NCBI GenBank assembly: GCA_023231475.1
Contig: JALJEE010001488.1
Span: 1-54,969, forward strand
Length of the DNA: 54,969 nt
DNA from: Seison nebaliae
Lineage: Eukaryota > Rotifera > Pararotatoria > Seisonacea > Seisonidae
Reading direction: 5' to 3'
The notes under the pieces were generated by a model. That model searched no databases. It was not told the origin of the DNA and saw nothing but the letters and a program-made list of their open reading frames with translations. The translations under genes were made by a program, and so were the position numbers. Below are positions 1-10,030 of this stretch, in pieces (position 1 is the first letter of the stretch; each line of letters starts with the position of its first letter).

Positions 1-145
1 GTATACTGGAGAAGGTATGGACGAAATGGAATTTACTGAAGCCGAATCTAACATGAATGATCTCGTTTCCGAATATCAACAGTATCAAGAAGCTACTGCT
101 GATGAAGAAGGTGAAGCTGATGAAGAGGAAGAAGAAGAAGCTTAA
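1..145 (+). CDS. beta-tubulin, 3' end (partial)
   Basis: This is the C-terminal 47 residues of beta-tubulin, the GTP-binding subunit of microtubules; the 5' part lies outside the window. Reading from base 2 gives [20 protein letters not shown], the near-invariant helix H12 region of beta-tubulins. It is followed by [18 protein letters not shown] and an acidic tail of Glu/Asp ending EEEEEEA, then TAA at 143-145. The acidic tail is where microtubule motors and MAPs bind and where polyglutamylation occurs in the family. The isotype cannot be told from this fragment. No intron lies in the visible part. Confidence 0.97.
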   Translation, partial: YTGEGMDEMEFTEAESNMNDLVSEYQQYQEATADEEGEADEEEEEEA

Positions 146-742
146 TTCGATTATTCAATCATTCTCAATTCAAATTGTTATTTGGTTGTTATTAACATCT
201 TTATTGAACCATTTCTCATTTTTTACAAACTTTTAAAGTTTTTTCGTGGTTTTTGCTAGCGGCTCTCACTCTTGTCCCATTTCCTCATTTTTCGTCTTTT
301 TTCTTTTCATTTAAGTTATTCTCGTTATAAGTGACTCTAATACTCGAGGAACTCTATTAATTTTCCTTGAATGATTTAAAATTTTCCTAAAATATTTTTT
401 AGAGAAAAGGTGCAAAATTATTTTTTCAATACTTGTTATTTCGATTTCACTTATTGAGTTAAAATAGTTTTTAAAATAAAAATGTATTTTCTTGTATACT
501 ATTTAACGTTTAATATTTTTTTGTTGTATGTGTATAAGAAAAGATATTATATCTTCTATAATATAGATTCTATATTATAGAATCTATATTAAGTTTCAAA
601 CAATAAGAATAATCGTAACAAATTTCTACTTTCCATCAGAGTATAATATGGAATAATTAGTGTGAATAAAAAGCTGAAGAAGTTGATCGATGAGAGGAAA
701 AGAAAAATTTAATTTGAACATTTGTTACTGTTAAGAAAGAAG
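146..742. other. beta-tubulin 3' UTR and intergenic AT-rich DNA
   Basis: There is no coding potential on either strand. The stretch holds the tubulin 3' untranslated region and the 5' flank of the HIG1-domain gene. Its one structured element is a perfect inverted repeat at 559-591, listed separately. Confidence 0.6.
559..591. repeat. perfect 16-bp inverted repeat with 1-base spacer
   Basis: The arm at 559-574 (TAATATAGATTCTATA) is exactly complementary to 576-591, with a single T between them. It would form a strong hairpin or cruciform in AT-rich DNA. It lies about 410 bp after the tubulin stop and 150 bp before the next ATG. Its function is unknown. Confidence 0.8.
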
Positions 743-1131
743 ATGAAAATAGAAGGGGAAGATATCGATTTTCGGAGTGCGGATGATAATCGTCTGACAT
801 TGATGGAGAGAGTAAAGAAAACTCCATTGGTATCCATTGGTTTTTAATGAATTTCTTTCAAATTTTATTGATGAATAGGAATGACGGGATTTTTCAGTTT
901 AGCTGCCTATCGATTATTCAAAGCGAAACGCGAAGGATGGACAGGTAATTTATCATTATATGTTATTCATACGAGATTAATGGCGCAAGTTCAATTTCTT
1001 TATCTCAATTTTTCATTTTTTCTTATTTTCAGGGATTCGTTGTCAGTCTATTATGTGGGGGAGCAATGTACCGAATGTATCAACGAAGAGATCAATTTTT
1101 CAAATCGAAAGAAATTTCTGCAAAAGAGTAA
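743..1131 (+). CDS. HIGD: HIG1 domain family protein (mitochondrial inner membrane)
   Basis: Three exons (743-839, 879-988, 1033-1131) join in frame to a 101-residue protein, typical of HIGD1/HIGD2. These proteins (yeast Rcf1 relatives) bind cytochrome c oxidase and respiratory supercomplexes in the mitochondrial inner membrane. The family pattern is clear: an RVKKTPLVSIGMTGF segment opens TM1, which continues FFSLAAYRLFKAK. LYVIHTRLMAQGFVV then matches the family signature IHxRVxAQG and runs into TM2 (SLLCGGAMYRMY). Introns of 39 and 44 bp start GTTTTT and GTTCAA. The phase-1 first junction rebuilds the conserved Gly before MTGF. The ATG at 743 is the first in frame. HIGD1 versus HIGD2 is not resolved. 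Confidence 0.9.
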
Positions 1132-4100
1132 ATATCATTAAATACGTCACTTTTATTTCTCTTATTCTCGAAGAAATGTAGATCATAAATAAAACATTCA
1201 CCATCTTTTTTTGAGAATATCACTTGTTTATTTCTTATCGAATAATTTTGTTGATGAGTTGTGGAAAATTGATTAATTCCATATCTAGTGGATTTCCGAT
1301 TAAAAATGAAATTAATTGTTGTCTTTATTTCTTATTGCTTCCTTGAAAATGCACAATAATATTATTGATAATGAATGAAATGAATTTATTTTAAAGACTC
1401 TTCAACAATTTCCTTTCTCATTACCCAGCCCACTAGAGACAGAGGTAATATTTTCAATTTGGAAATAAGATAGGTGGAAGTGCAAATGGTAAAATGCTCA
1501 CAGGAGAAATCTATAAGGGCATTTAGGCATTTGTTGAATAATCTCATCTAATGTCGTAATCGGATTAAAGAAGGTTTATTTACGAGGATATACTCCAAAA
1601 GTGACATTAAAGACAAATATTTTTCTTCTTCCCAATAAGTTACCTTCCCTACTACTACATCTACTGTCCTCTCAAATAAGAATGAACAAATCAAGCGATG
1701 AAGAAATTCGCAATTTATATAGATTCATCCCAATTCCTTTTTTCCATCGATAACTTATGTAAAATTTTCTAATTAGTATTTGTTAAAGACGAAACGAAGC
1801 AAAATAATTTTGGTGAGACAATCATATTCCTTTCCACTCTCATTCCCTCATTTCATAAACAAAATGATTCGAATCGGAACTTGCGTTAAGTTTATTTTCA
1901 AAATATTTATGAGACTGTTTGTTTTTCAGATCGTCGATCAATATTAGCTGAAAAATTGAAGTTTGGTTTTTGACATCATTCCTAATTTCACCTTTAGTCG
2001 CACATCGATTTTTCGGTACGTCGCAACGTATCTTTTAATAATAATTTAATAATAAACTGAGAGGATCCTTCAGCATTTCCTTGAGACGATAATTAAATTT
2101 TTAATTTATTTTCAAATAATAGGAAGTGCTCTGGATAAATAGGTGCCATCCAATGTCCATTGTGTCTGTGTTGAGGAAATTCTTAAATTTCCCTATATTT
2201 TTCATTTTTCTCTCCAATTCGATTGTTGGAGAAATGTGGAATTTTCACGGATGTGGAATTTTCATACCTAATACTTCCCTCAATAAAACCAATTGCACAT
2301 GTTGTACGGCATAAATTATTTTTTTTTGCTTCTCGAATAATTTCCTAAATTTTTTAATTTAGTTTCATTTGGAAATTGCTATTAATGTTCAATGGAAAAT
2401 CATTTTATTTTGTAGGGAAACTACAAAAGTTTTGAATGATTCTTCCTAATGTTCTACATTTAATGTATGACTCGTTTAAAATGACGGTATGATGAAGTGA
2501 TATTAATATGGGTCTGATGTCGACCGGATATCACCAGGAACAGTTTTCAAAATTTGCTCATTGGTAGAAAATGGATTTGATTTATGCGAGAAAGACGATA
2601 GGTGAATTATTCTTGACATAGAGAAGAAGGAAAGAAGGAGTGTACGAAAGAAATGGACAGGAGAAATGTGATGATGTTATTGAATATTTCCAAATTTCCA
2701 ATAGGAAGAGGAAGGACATATCTGATGAATATTGAAGATATTTTGATAAGAAGACTATTAGAAGAATTGATGCCATATATTACATGATATGAGTAATAAT
2801 CTCATCATAGTCGGGTCGGCAGGTGACAGCGAACAGAATGGAGATTAGATGAATTGCTGTTTTTATGATCTGGCAGGCTGAGTTTATAGGAAGAAGTAAA
2901 AAGAAATAATTGTATTATTTACGGAGATGTAAATGAAAATTTGTTGAAGTGAAAATAGAGGAGAGATCAATATAAATGAATTCCATAAGTCCATCATGAT
3001 GGCATGCAAAATAATCCTTGAAATATTTGCATCGATCATAACAATAGTTTGTTATGTCAAACTTAGTCAAAAAAGGAATGGACTGCTTCCTCCTTTTCGT
3101 TCGTGAACAAGTAATGAAGAATTATTTTATGCTCGTCCGATAAATATCCGATAGGAGAAATGGGGTTGATGTCTGTTGCATATCCTGCATATGGTTTCAA
3201 GTACATGTGTATGCTCCTACAATTATAAAGAGTTTTGAGCAATTTTTCTTCTTTGAAATCATTTCAATTAATTTCATTCTTTTTCTCCTAAACTTACTCC
3301 AAACCAAAATATGTGCCAACACATTTTTTTCTTTCTTACAATTTTATTTCGTTTCCGTTTGAAAGATTTGCGCACATAGAACACTTTAATAGATTTGTCG
3401 ATTCCGTCTTATGTTGTTTGGATTTGAGGGGATATAAATTATATGAGAGGACTTCTCTTACGTTCCTCTTCTTCAACTTCCTAATACTTCGGTTTGGTCA
3501 TCTATTCATCATTTAATAAATGATTTCGAGTTGATTAATGCATGTACATCGGGAAATTAGGCGAACATGGAATGAGAGGATATTGCATTTACTACAATGT
3601 TTCCTTCCAGATTGCGTTCTCTTAAGATTTATCAATAAATTTCCATTCTTCCTATTTTGTGTTTCGATTGAAATAACTTCATTTTCATCCTCCATCCCTA
3701 AACCATATCGTATACAGAACACCGATGTGCCTCCTCATTCAACGGTTGTGAAGATGAGGAATTAAGAAAATAATTAGTATTTTCATATAAATATAAAAAT
3801 TTTCATTGATTCATTCATCATCATCATCATCATCATCATGATGGTTACCTATCAACATTGCTTTTAGTGTTCTCCCCATTCCTACAATCCAATTTAGTCA
3901 TCTCATCATACATTGCCCTCCCGAAAAAACATACAAATACACAAGTGTACCTAGTCCAACTGCGCATAAATTGAAGCAGAACGCACGTATTCACCTTTCC
4001 CCAATATTTCATTTCATTCCATCATTCCTCTGATTCCTTTATGAAAATTTATTAGACTACAAACTAATTAACATCATTACTATCTCTCTTTTTATTTCAT

Positions 4101-4165
4101 TAAGCGAAAAAACTTATTTCTCTTTCAAACATCTTCCACAAAACTCGTCGAAGAAATCGGAAGTA
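1132..4165. other. 3-kb intergenic stretch, no gene seen
   Basis: Only short, unconvincing open frames occur on either strand, and none shows family motifs or GTT-type introns that join frames. A pure CAT triplet tract of about eight units sits at about 3815-3839. The 3' end of the HIG1-domain transcript and the promoter of the 4166 gene must lie within it. An unrecognised non-coding RNA cannot be excluded. Confidence 0.5.
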
Positions 4166-4562
4166 ATGGAATCATTGACGACTAATTCAACTAATCTGTT
4201 AGATCAACCGAATGTGACCAATAATTTGCCATATCATCGATCCACTCCGTCTTTGGTCGAAGTGGCCAAGACGCCAATACCAGATGCACACGACGTCATA
4301 CTTCTCGGTCCAACCACAAAGAATAAGACGATGACAAAATTGAAAACTAAATTCTTCTCCGTCTTCCCGCCCAATCGTTCCAATCGATCCATCGTCAAAT
4401 GGAATACATTCAAATTACACGAAGGTCAACAGATCGATATAATTGTCACGAGTCCCGCCTATAAATATAAAGTTGGAATTTGTTTGCTTCATTTCCTCTC
4501 ATTTCTATCAGACTCAGATTGTTAGGAGGAAGAGTGATGGTGCGCTAGATTCTGATAAATAA
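4166..4562 (+). CDS. orphan two-exon protein, 118 residues
   Basis: I do not recognise this protein. Exon 1 (4166-4471) and exon 2 (4512-4562) are separated by a 40-bp intron starting GTTGGA and ending ATCAG. Without splicing the frame runs into intron-like sequence. With splicing it ends TQIVRRKSDGALDSDK. The first 60 residues are polar and probably disordered (Asn/Thr/Pro rich). The second half is basic and more ordered: a KTKFFSVFPPNRSNR segment, then KWNTFKLHEGQQIDIIVTS. There is no signal peptide or membrane segment. Further 5' exons are possible, because the ATG context was the only guide to the start. Confidence 0.5.
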
Positions 4563-4826
4563 GATTCTTTTATTTGAATCATCCACTCTGATTAATGCGT
4601 GTAAATATCGATAGACAATCTCTTAAATATACACTTTACAAACTTATCCATCTAATTTATGTAAATCTAAATATTCATCGATGTCCAAAAATGACCACGA
4701 AAAAAGAAAGAATTGCCAGTATTTAAAAATATTTATTTAAAGATCAAATAATAATAGAAATAATGAAGAAATATCGAGCTGGAGCTTATGAAGGAGCTAC
4801 TTGATTTTGATGAATTTACTTCCGTT

Positions 4827-5240
4827 CTAATGGATATTACTGTGATTGAACATAACAACATGGAATGATGTTCCAACTAATGATAAGCTTGCGAATATCA
4901 ATGATGTGTTATTTAATCGATTCAATTTATTCATCTGTTCCACTGTTCCACAATTATGTATTCCCGAATAGATGGAAATAAAACAAACGATCATCAATGT
5001 CAACACATCACCAACCATAATCGTTACCAACAGAATCACCATAATCGAAGAGAGTTGATACTTCTCGAAATGAATAATATCGTCAATTGTCGATGCGGAT
5101 ATGACAATTGAGACGAGTGACAACATCGCAATAATTATGACGGTTGGTCGTTGGAATTTCGGATGTGCTATGAATTGTATATAATCCTCTTCATCATAAA
5201 CTCCCTTGATACTCTCCTCCGAACTGTCCAAACTATCCAT
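4827..5240 (-). CDS. three-TM membrane protein, unknown family
   Basis: This is an intronless 137-residue protein. An acidic N-terminus (about 35 residues, DSLDSSEESIKGVYDEEDY) is followed by three hydrophobic segments: roughly 34-51 (VIIIAMLSLVSIVISAS), 64-91 (SSIMVILLVTIMVGDVLTLM and onward) and 113-131 (SLIFASLSLVGTSFHVVMF). Asn-X-Ser/Thr sites lie near the C-terminus. I see no family signature. It begins 42 bp after the stop of the Ly6-like gene on the same strand, so the two could share a transcript. The long run of consistent hydrophobic segments supports a real gene. Confidence 0.6.
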   Translation of the reverse strand: MDSLDSSEESIKGVYDEEDYIQFIAHPKFQRPTVIIIAMLSLVSIVISASTIDDIIHFEKYQLSSIMVILLVTIMVGDVLTLMIVCFISIYSGIHNCGTVEQMNKLNRLNNTSLIFASLSLVGTSFHVVMFNHSNIH

Positions 5241-5282
5241 TTCTTTTTTAATGATTTCTATTCAACTGTTTCTCTTATTTAT

Positions 5283-5755
5283 TTAGCGCACAACTTGTGC
5301 ACCATAATAAACCATGCAAACGATAAAAAATTTATAAAAAATATTCGTAGTCAATTTCGTTGAAGAATTACAATAATTTCTATCGCAACAATATCGTTCA
5401 CTCTCCACCAACCGCTTCTTAAACGGAAAGGAACATCTATCTGCGTCCGGTGAACATCCTCTTCCATAAAACTTCTTTCCCGTCCACAATTTATATTTAT
5501 AATACTAAAAATTCAAATTTAAATTTATGAAATTTGTTAGTTCAATCTCAAGTCTTATACGAAATGACTAACAATGCATGTGGTGTTACATTCAATTACC
5601 ATATCTAAACTGGGATAGTCGCAATTTTCATTAGTTTCCGATGCGCACCTAAAACATTTGAGTGAATGACTTATTTGAAAATGGTTCACTAATATTAAAA
5701 TTAATAAGATAATTTTAGTCGGTTGAAATTCGATCATTTTTCTAATAAGTTTCAT
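5283..5755 (-). CDS. Ly6/uPAR three-finger protein, probably GPI-anchored
   Basis: Two exons on the minus strand (5573-5755, then 5283-5504; 68-bp intron starting GTTAGT) give 134 residues. A signal peptide (IILLILILVNHFQISHS) precedes LKCFRCASETNENC, the usual first cysteines of a Ly6 domain. After the phase-0 splice the chain reads CIYYKYKLWTGKKFYGRGC and ends the domain with YCCDRNYCN, the CCxxxxCN hallmark. A hydrophobic tail (FYKFFIVCMVYYGAQVV) suggests GPI attachment. Family members act at the cell surface, for example quiver/sleepless and boudin in insects. The exact ligand cannot be inferred. Confidence 0.85.
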
Positions 5756-6058
5756 ATCTGAATTCGCGTTTATTATGATATTTCAACATTATTCGTGATA
5801 TATGTATACTAAAGACAATCCATGTCTATTTGTTTACTTAACTTGATTAGTTTATTTATCTTTAAATATATATTATTAAAACTTTATCTCTTTTACAATA
5901 TTTAGTTCGAAATTAAATTAACTTACAAAGTCAATAATTTGTCCTAGAATAATCATCAAAATATTACACAAATTCTCAAGTTCTACATAATTTGTTATCA
6001 CACAATTATAATTCAATAGTGATATGAAAAAAAATTAAAAATATTTAAAAAAAATTCA
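5756..6058. other. intergenic, no gene seen
   Basis: AT-rich sequence between the Ly6-like gene start and the tRNA 3' flank. It should contain the promoter of the Ly6-like gene. I see no open frame or repeat worth noting apart from the A-run that terminates the tRNA gene. Confidence 0.5.
6047..6054 (-). terminator. RNA polymerase III terminator of the tRNA gene
   Basis: Eight A residues on the plus strand, i.e. T8 on the transcribed minus strand, begin 4 bases after the tRNA discriminator base. This is the expected Pol III stop. Confidence 0.8.
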
Positions 6059-6130
6059 TAGCAGCGAGTGGTTTCGATCCACCGACCTCTGAGTTATGAG
6101 CCCAGCACGCTTCCGCTGCGCCACGCTGCT
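6059..6130 (-). tRNA. tRNA-iMet: initiator tRNA-Met (CAT)
   Basis: A complete 72-nt cloverleaf without intron. It has the eukaryotic initiator signature rather than the elongator one: acceptor stem AGCAGCG/CGCTGCT with an A1:U72 pair, discriminator A, D arm GCGCAGCGGAAGCG, and T loop ATCGAAA with A54 and A60 in place of TPsiC. The anticodon loop is CTCATAA (CAU). Two details differ from the vertebrate sequence: U33 instead of C33, and a G30-U40 wobble in the run of three G-C pairs (CTGGG/CTCAG) that normally marks initiators. A Pol III T8 terminator follows. Confidence 0.93.
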
Positions 6131-6475
6131 ATATTATATAAGTTGTAAGAACAATATTGAATATATGGAATTAAGAAAGAGATGATAAGTTTTATGAAAA
6201 TATGAAATGAATAGAATTTGAGCTGTTCATTTGGAAGATTAATTCTTCTTAATCCTTCTCATACATCCAATGGATCAGATGTAAAGAGATAAAGATGATA
6301 AGAACTAGAGAAGTTTCTTCGATGTTCGATTGAGAAGAATCGAAGAAGATTTGAGTTTTGGTTAAAACGCGTTTCTCTTTCTAACATTTCGAATTGTGTA
6401 TCTGTGTGGAGCGTGTGGAAAGAAGAGGATTAGTTACAAACGTTTTATCATTATTTCAACAAACAAAAAAAGAAA
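6131..6475. promoter_or_regulatory. intergenic region upstream of unc-45
   Basis: About 345 bp without coding signal, between the tRNA 5' end and the UNC-45 ATG. It must hold the unc-45 promoter and 5' UTR. I see no defined element. The ATG is preceded by an A-rich context (aaaaaagaaaATGG). Confidence 0.4.
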
Positions 6476-9400
6476 ATGGGAAAATGTCTAGAGGAATTGA
6501 TTTCGTACAAAAAACAAGGTAACGAATATTTCGGTAAGGAACAATATTCGGATGCCATTCATAAATATTCAGCAGGAATACTTTTAGCCGAATCTCGTCA
6601 AGGAGTGAATGATGAAGTGAAAGGAGAATATATAAATCTTTTGAATAATCGTGGATTTAGTTATTTCCGTCAAAATCATTATGTATCAGCAAGACATGAT
6701 TTTGAAAATATACTTCGTCAAAACAGTGATAATATGAAAGCGATTTATCGTTTAGCGATGGTTTTTCTCAAAGAAAAGAATTATGTTGAAGCAATGAATT
6801 ATTGTCGTCGTGCTATGCAAATGGATAAATCGAATAAGAGTGTAGAGGAATTATATAAAGAAATCCGTCAAAAGATGGATTTGGAGAAATCATCAATTTC
6901 AACATTCAAATCTAAATGTGAAGAATTGATGAAACGATTAATGGATGATAAGAAGATGAAAGAAACTGAGAAAATTTTGAATACTTTTCATCAATTAATT
7001 CGTGAAGAATCCATTTCTTGTCGATCATTGATTATTGAAGAATATTTAGAAAAAATTCAAAATCTTTTTTATCCTCATCTTCCCAAATTAATCGACGCGT
7101 CTCGAATGAATTATCAATCAATTAATATTTTAGGTGATATGAGAGTTAGCTTATCGAAAATTCAACATCCAAAATATCCGATAATTTTGGCATTGATTCG
7201 TTTCATTGGATCGTTGGGGAAAAATAGTACGAGAGAACAGGCATCCAAAATTCTTTCAATTTTCCCTATCAATTCTCTCATTCAATTAATGAACAATTCC
7301 ATCTTTCTCAGATGTGATGATATGAAAAGTAAAGAATTTGAAAAACGATCAAAAGAATTATCAACTGCCACCGCTTTCTCCATTCAATATTTATTAATGA
7401 GTTTCACCGAATTGGAAAGTTTCAACAAAGTGAAAAAAAGATGTAATGAAATTTATTCGTTCGATAAACCGCAAATACAATTGATTGATGATTTCTTTTG
7501 TGCACTCATCTATATCATCGATTTAATTTCATCGAAAAATGATCTAATAGGAACATTTCATGCGGAAGGTCGTGATCGTTGTATGGAATTAATGGCGAAA
7601 TTTATCAGTCGAGAATTCGCTCTCGGATGGTCTCCGAAATTTGTGGCGATGGGTTTGGAGAAAATCGCTGGTGCCGCCGCATTGACATATGACAAGAAGA
7701 ATCAGGTAAATGGTTTGTGCACCGTTAATACGTTGATGCATTCCGCTTGTGTTTTTGCCGCCGTTTATGATGATTGTTTCCAGGAAACGGAACAAAATGA
7801 ATTTCGAAAAAATTCTTTGAAAATTGTTAAGAAATTTATCGGCGATAACGAATTACCTGAAGCTCTTTCTGTCGTATCGGCGTTGTTACAAGGACCGGTG
7901 GATGTTGGGAATCATGTGATAAATGAAGGTCAATTACAGGAATTAATATTGAACATGTTATTGAATAATGAGGAGAAATTACAACGATTATCGATCGAAG
8001 TTCTCGTTTTATCCATCGCTAAAGAAGATAAAGTTTCCGCTTTATTGGCCGATGGAGCAGCGATAATGATCGATTTATATCAAACCACGAAAATGATCGA
8101 TATTCGAGTACGATGTTTATTCGGTCTCTGTAAATTGGCGAGTGGAACGAAAGACAAATCATTAAAAGATAATTCATTATCATCAAAAAGTCTATTTGAT
8201 GATTGTCGGTCGATGATGTTAAATTCGAAATTGGATTCAAATGTGAAGAAATGGGTGATCGAATCAGTCGCATATTTATCATTAGATCCCATCATAAAAG
8301 AAACTCTCAGTTCTGATAAAGAGATGTTAGAGATCTTTTTTAAATTATTACCAATCAACGAAAAAAAAAATGAAAAAATCGATGAAAATAACGATATTTT
8401 TGATAATAGTCGAAATATCGTTTATGCAATTTCAAATATTATTTGTAACATGACGAATAGTTACGACGTGAAAAAGATGGATAAAGAGATGTTGGAATTG
8501 GCGAAATATACGAAACAGAAAATACCAGAAATTCATCAATTCGACCAAGAGGAATATGTGGAGAAAAGATGTCGTCGATTAATTTCAAGTAATTTAACGA
8601 ATTTACTTTATCGATTAATTCTCATTTCAAATTCACATCAACAACAACATGTAACTGATAAATCGGATGAATCTGTAACACGACCACAAACTCGAAATAC
8701 ATCCGATACAACAACAACAACGTCTGAAAATAAATCAACCTCTCATGGACAATATTCGTATGGAGCATCGACGGAATGTCGAGAATTAATTTCTCGTGTC
8801 TCTTTAACCATTTCTGACGATTCGTATAAAGTTCGAGGAGATATGGTTGCTTTGGGATTAGCTCGAGAACTTATTTCGTTCACTCGATTCAATACAACAA
8901 TTGGAATCAGAAAAGCATCACAAACATTGGCGAGAATTGGAATTACTATGAATCCAGAATTGGCTTTTCCGGGCCAGAGAATTTTGGAATTGATTCGACC
9001 ATTATCTGATTTGTTAAGAAGTGAATGTGATGCGTTGGAGAATTTCGAGGCATTGATGGCATTGACTAATATGACACAAGTGAGTGATGCGGTTATTGTA
9101 CGAATAATGGAAGGAGATGATTTCGTACACTTTTCCAGAATTAATGCATTATTATTCGAAGAACATCTCATGTTACGTCGAGCGGCCGCTGAATGTTTTT
9201 GTAATATGGTGAGAAATGATAAAGTCGTTCCATTATTCGAAAGGAAAGATGTGGATCGTGTCAAATTGATGATGTTATACACAATCGAAGATGATGACGA
9301 AGAAGCGGAAATTGAAGAAGATACACAGATTGTTGACAGTTCGGAATTGTTAGATGGTGATGGAAAAGTAACAGAAGATGATCGTGAATTAGCGAAGAAA

Positions 9401-10030
9401 TTAATAGCGAAAATTAAACGAAAACGAGAAAATGAAATGATACGAGCGGAATTCACATCGAAAAATGGAGAACGATATCTTCCAAAATTGGCAATCGCTT
9501 GTTCAGGTGCATTGGCACAATTAACGGAGAAAAGTCGGAAAGTTTGCGAGATAATTCTCGAGCAGAATTGTTGGAAAGAATTTCTTCAAAGATTAATCGT
9601 TTCATCTCATGTGGAATTGAGACATCGAGGTACATCGATTCTCAATTCTATTTTTACCGAATGGCCACAACGATCAATGAGTGAGAAGATGGAGAAGAAA
9701 CATGAGAAGGAAGTAGAAGAATTAAAATCGAGATTGGAAACACAAATGAATATCTGCAGGAAACGATCGATGAGTGAGAAAGAAATCGAACGCGAATTAT
9801 GTAAAGTTGAGTCAGAAATGAAATTCACTTATGAGGAAAGAAATTGGGAGAAGATTATTTTGGAGAAAGCGAAAGATGATCCGTTTGTGAAACAAATCTC
9901 ATCAAGCGAAATCATGACTTATATGTTGGCTTTAGTTCAATTAGATAAGGAAGATAAGAATGTTCATGATTTAATCATAAATTGCATCGATTTTGCTGAT
10001 AAAATAAATGTCCTTCCAAAGGATCTTTAA
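6476..10030 (+). CDS. unc-45: UNC-45 myosin chaperone (TPR-UCS)
   Basis: One uninterrupted 1184-codon exon encodes an UNC-45 protein, the Hsp90 co-chaperone that folds and protects myosin heads during thick-filament assembly. Residues about 8-120 form three TPR repeats (YKKQGNEYFGKEQYSDAIHK; YINLLNNRGFSYF; AIYRLAMVFL) that in the family bind the Hsp90 tail. The remainder is armadillo-type helices of the central and UCS regions; ECRELISRVSLTISDDSYK starts the conserved UCS part and RAAAECFCNMV is a typical UCS helix. At about 1184 residues it exceeds the usual 930-960. The extra length includes a Gln/Thr/Ser segment near 720-760, an acidic loop near 938-965 and a charged C-terminus. Absence of introns is unusual in this intron-rich neighbourhood. 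Confidence 0.92.
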   Translation: MGKCLEELISYKKQGNEYFGKEQYSDAIHKYSAGILLAESRQGVNDEVKGEYINLLNNRGFSYFRQNHYVSARHDFENILRQNSDNMKAIYRLAMVFLKEKNYVEAMNYCRRAMQMDKSNKSVEELYKEIRQKMDLEKSSISTFKSKCEELMKRLMDDKKMKETEKILNTFHQLIREESISCRSLIIEEYLEKIQNLFYPHLPKLIDASRMNYQSINILGDMRVSLSKIQHPKYPIILALIRFIGSLGKNSTREQASKILSIFPINSLIQLMNNSIFLRCDDMKSKEFEKRSKELSTATAFSIQYLLMSFTELESFNKVKKRCNEIYSFDKPQIQLIDDFFCALIYIIDLISSKNDLIGTFHAEGRDRCMELMAKFISREFALGWSPKFVAMGLEKIAGAAALTYDKKNQVNGLCTVNTLMHSACVFAAVYDDCFQETEQNEFRKNSLKIVKKFIGDNELPEALSVVSALLQGPVDVGNHVINEGQLQELILNMLLNNEEKLQRLSIEVLVLSIAKEDKVSALLADGAAIMIDLYQTTKMIDIRVRCLFGLCKLASGTKDKSLKDNSLSSKSLFDDCRSMMLNSKLDSNVKKWVIESVAYLSLDPIIKETLSSDKEMLEIFFKLLPINEKKNEKIDENNDIFDNSRNIVYAISNIICNMTNSYDVKKMDKEMLELAKYTKQKIPEIHQFDQEEYVEKRCRRLISSNLTNLLYRLILISNSHQQQHVTDKSDESVTRPQTRNTSDTTTTTSENKSTSHGQYSYGASTECRELISRVSLTISDDSYKVRGDMVALGLARELISFTRFNTTIGIRKASQTLARIGITMNPELAFPGQRILELIRPLSDLLRSECDALENFEALMALTNMTQVSDAVIVRIMEGDDFVHFSRINALLFEEHLMLRRAAAECFCNMVRNDKVVPLFERKDVDRVKLMMLYTIEDDDEEAEIEEDTQIVDSSELLDGDGKVTEDDRELAKKLIAKIKRKRENEMIRAEFTSKNGERYLPKLAIACSGALAQLTEKSRKVCEIILEQNCWKEFLQRLIVSSHVELRHRGTSILNSIFTEWPQRSMSEKMEKKHEKEVEELKSRLETQMNICRKRSMSEKEIERELCKVESEMKFTYEERNWEKIILEKAKDDPFVKQISSSEIMTYMLALVQLDKEDKNVHDLIINCIDFADKINVLPKDL

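Noticed and set aside
5240-5283. Splice from the Ly6 tail directly into the three-TM protein to make a fusion
   Set aside because: The GTT donor near 5298 is phase 0, but the acceptor before the 5240 ATG would require phase 1; phase 0 meets a stop within about 30 codons.
6059-6130. Elongator tRNA-Met
   Set aside because: A1:U72, A54 and the ATCGAAA T loop mark it as an initiator.
8743-9456. 237-codon antisense frame inside unc-45
   Set aside because: The sense strand encodes conserved UCS helices here. The antisense product is Ser/Ile/Asn-rich without any family signal.
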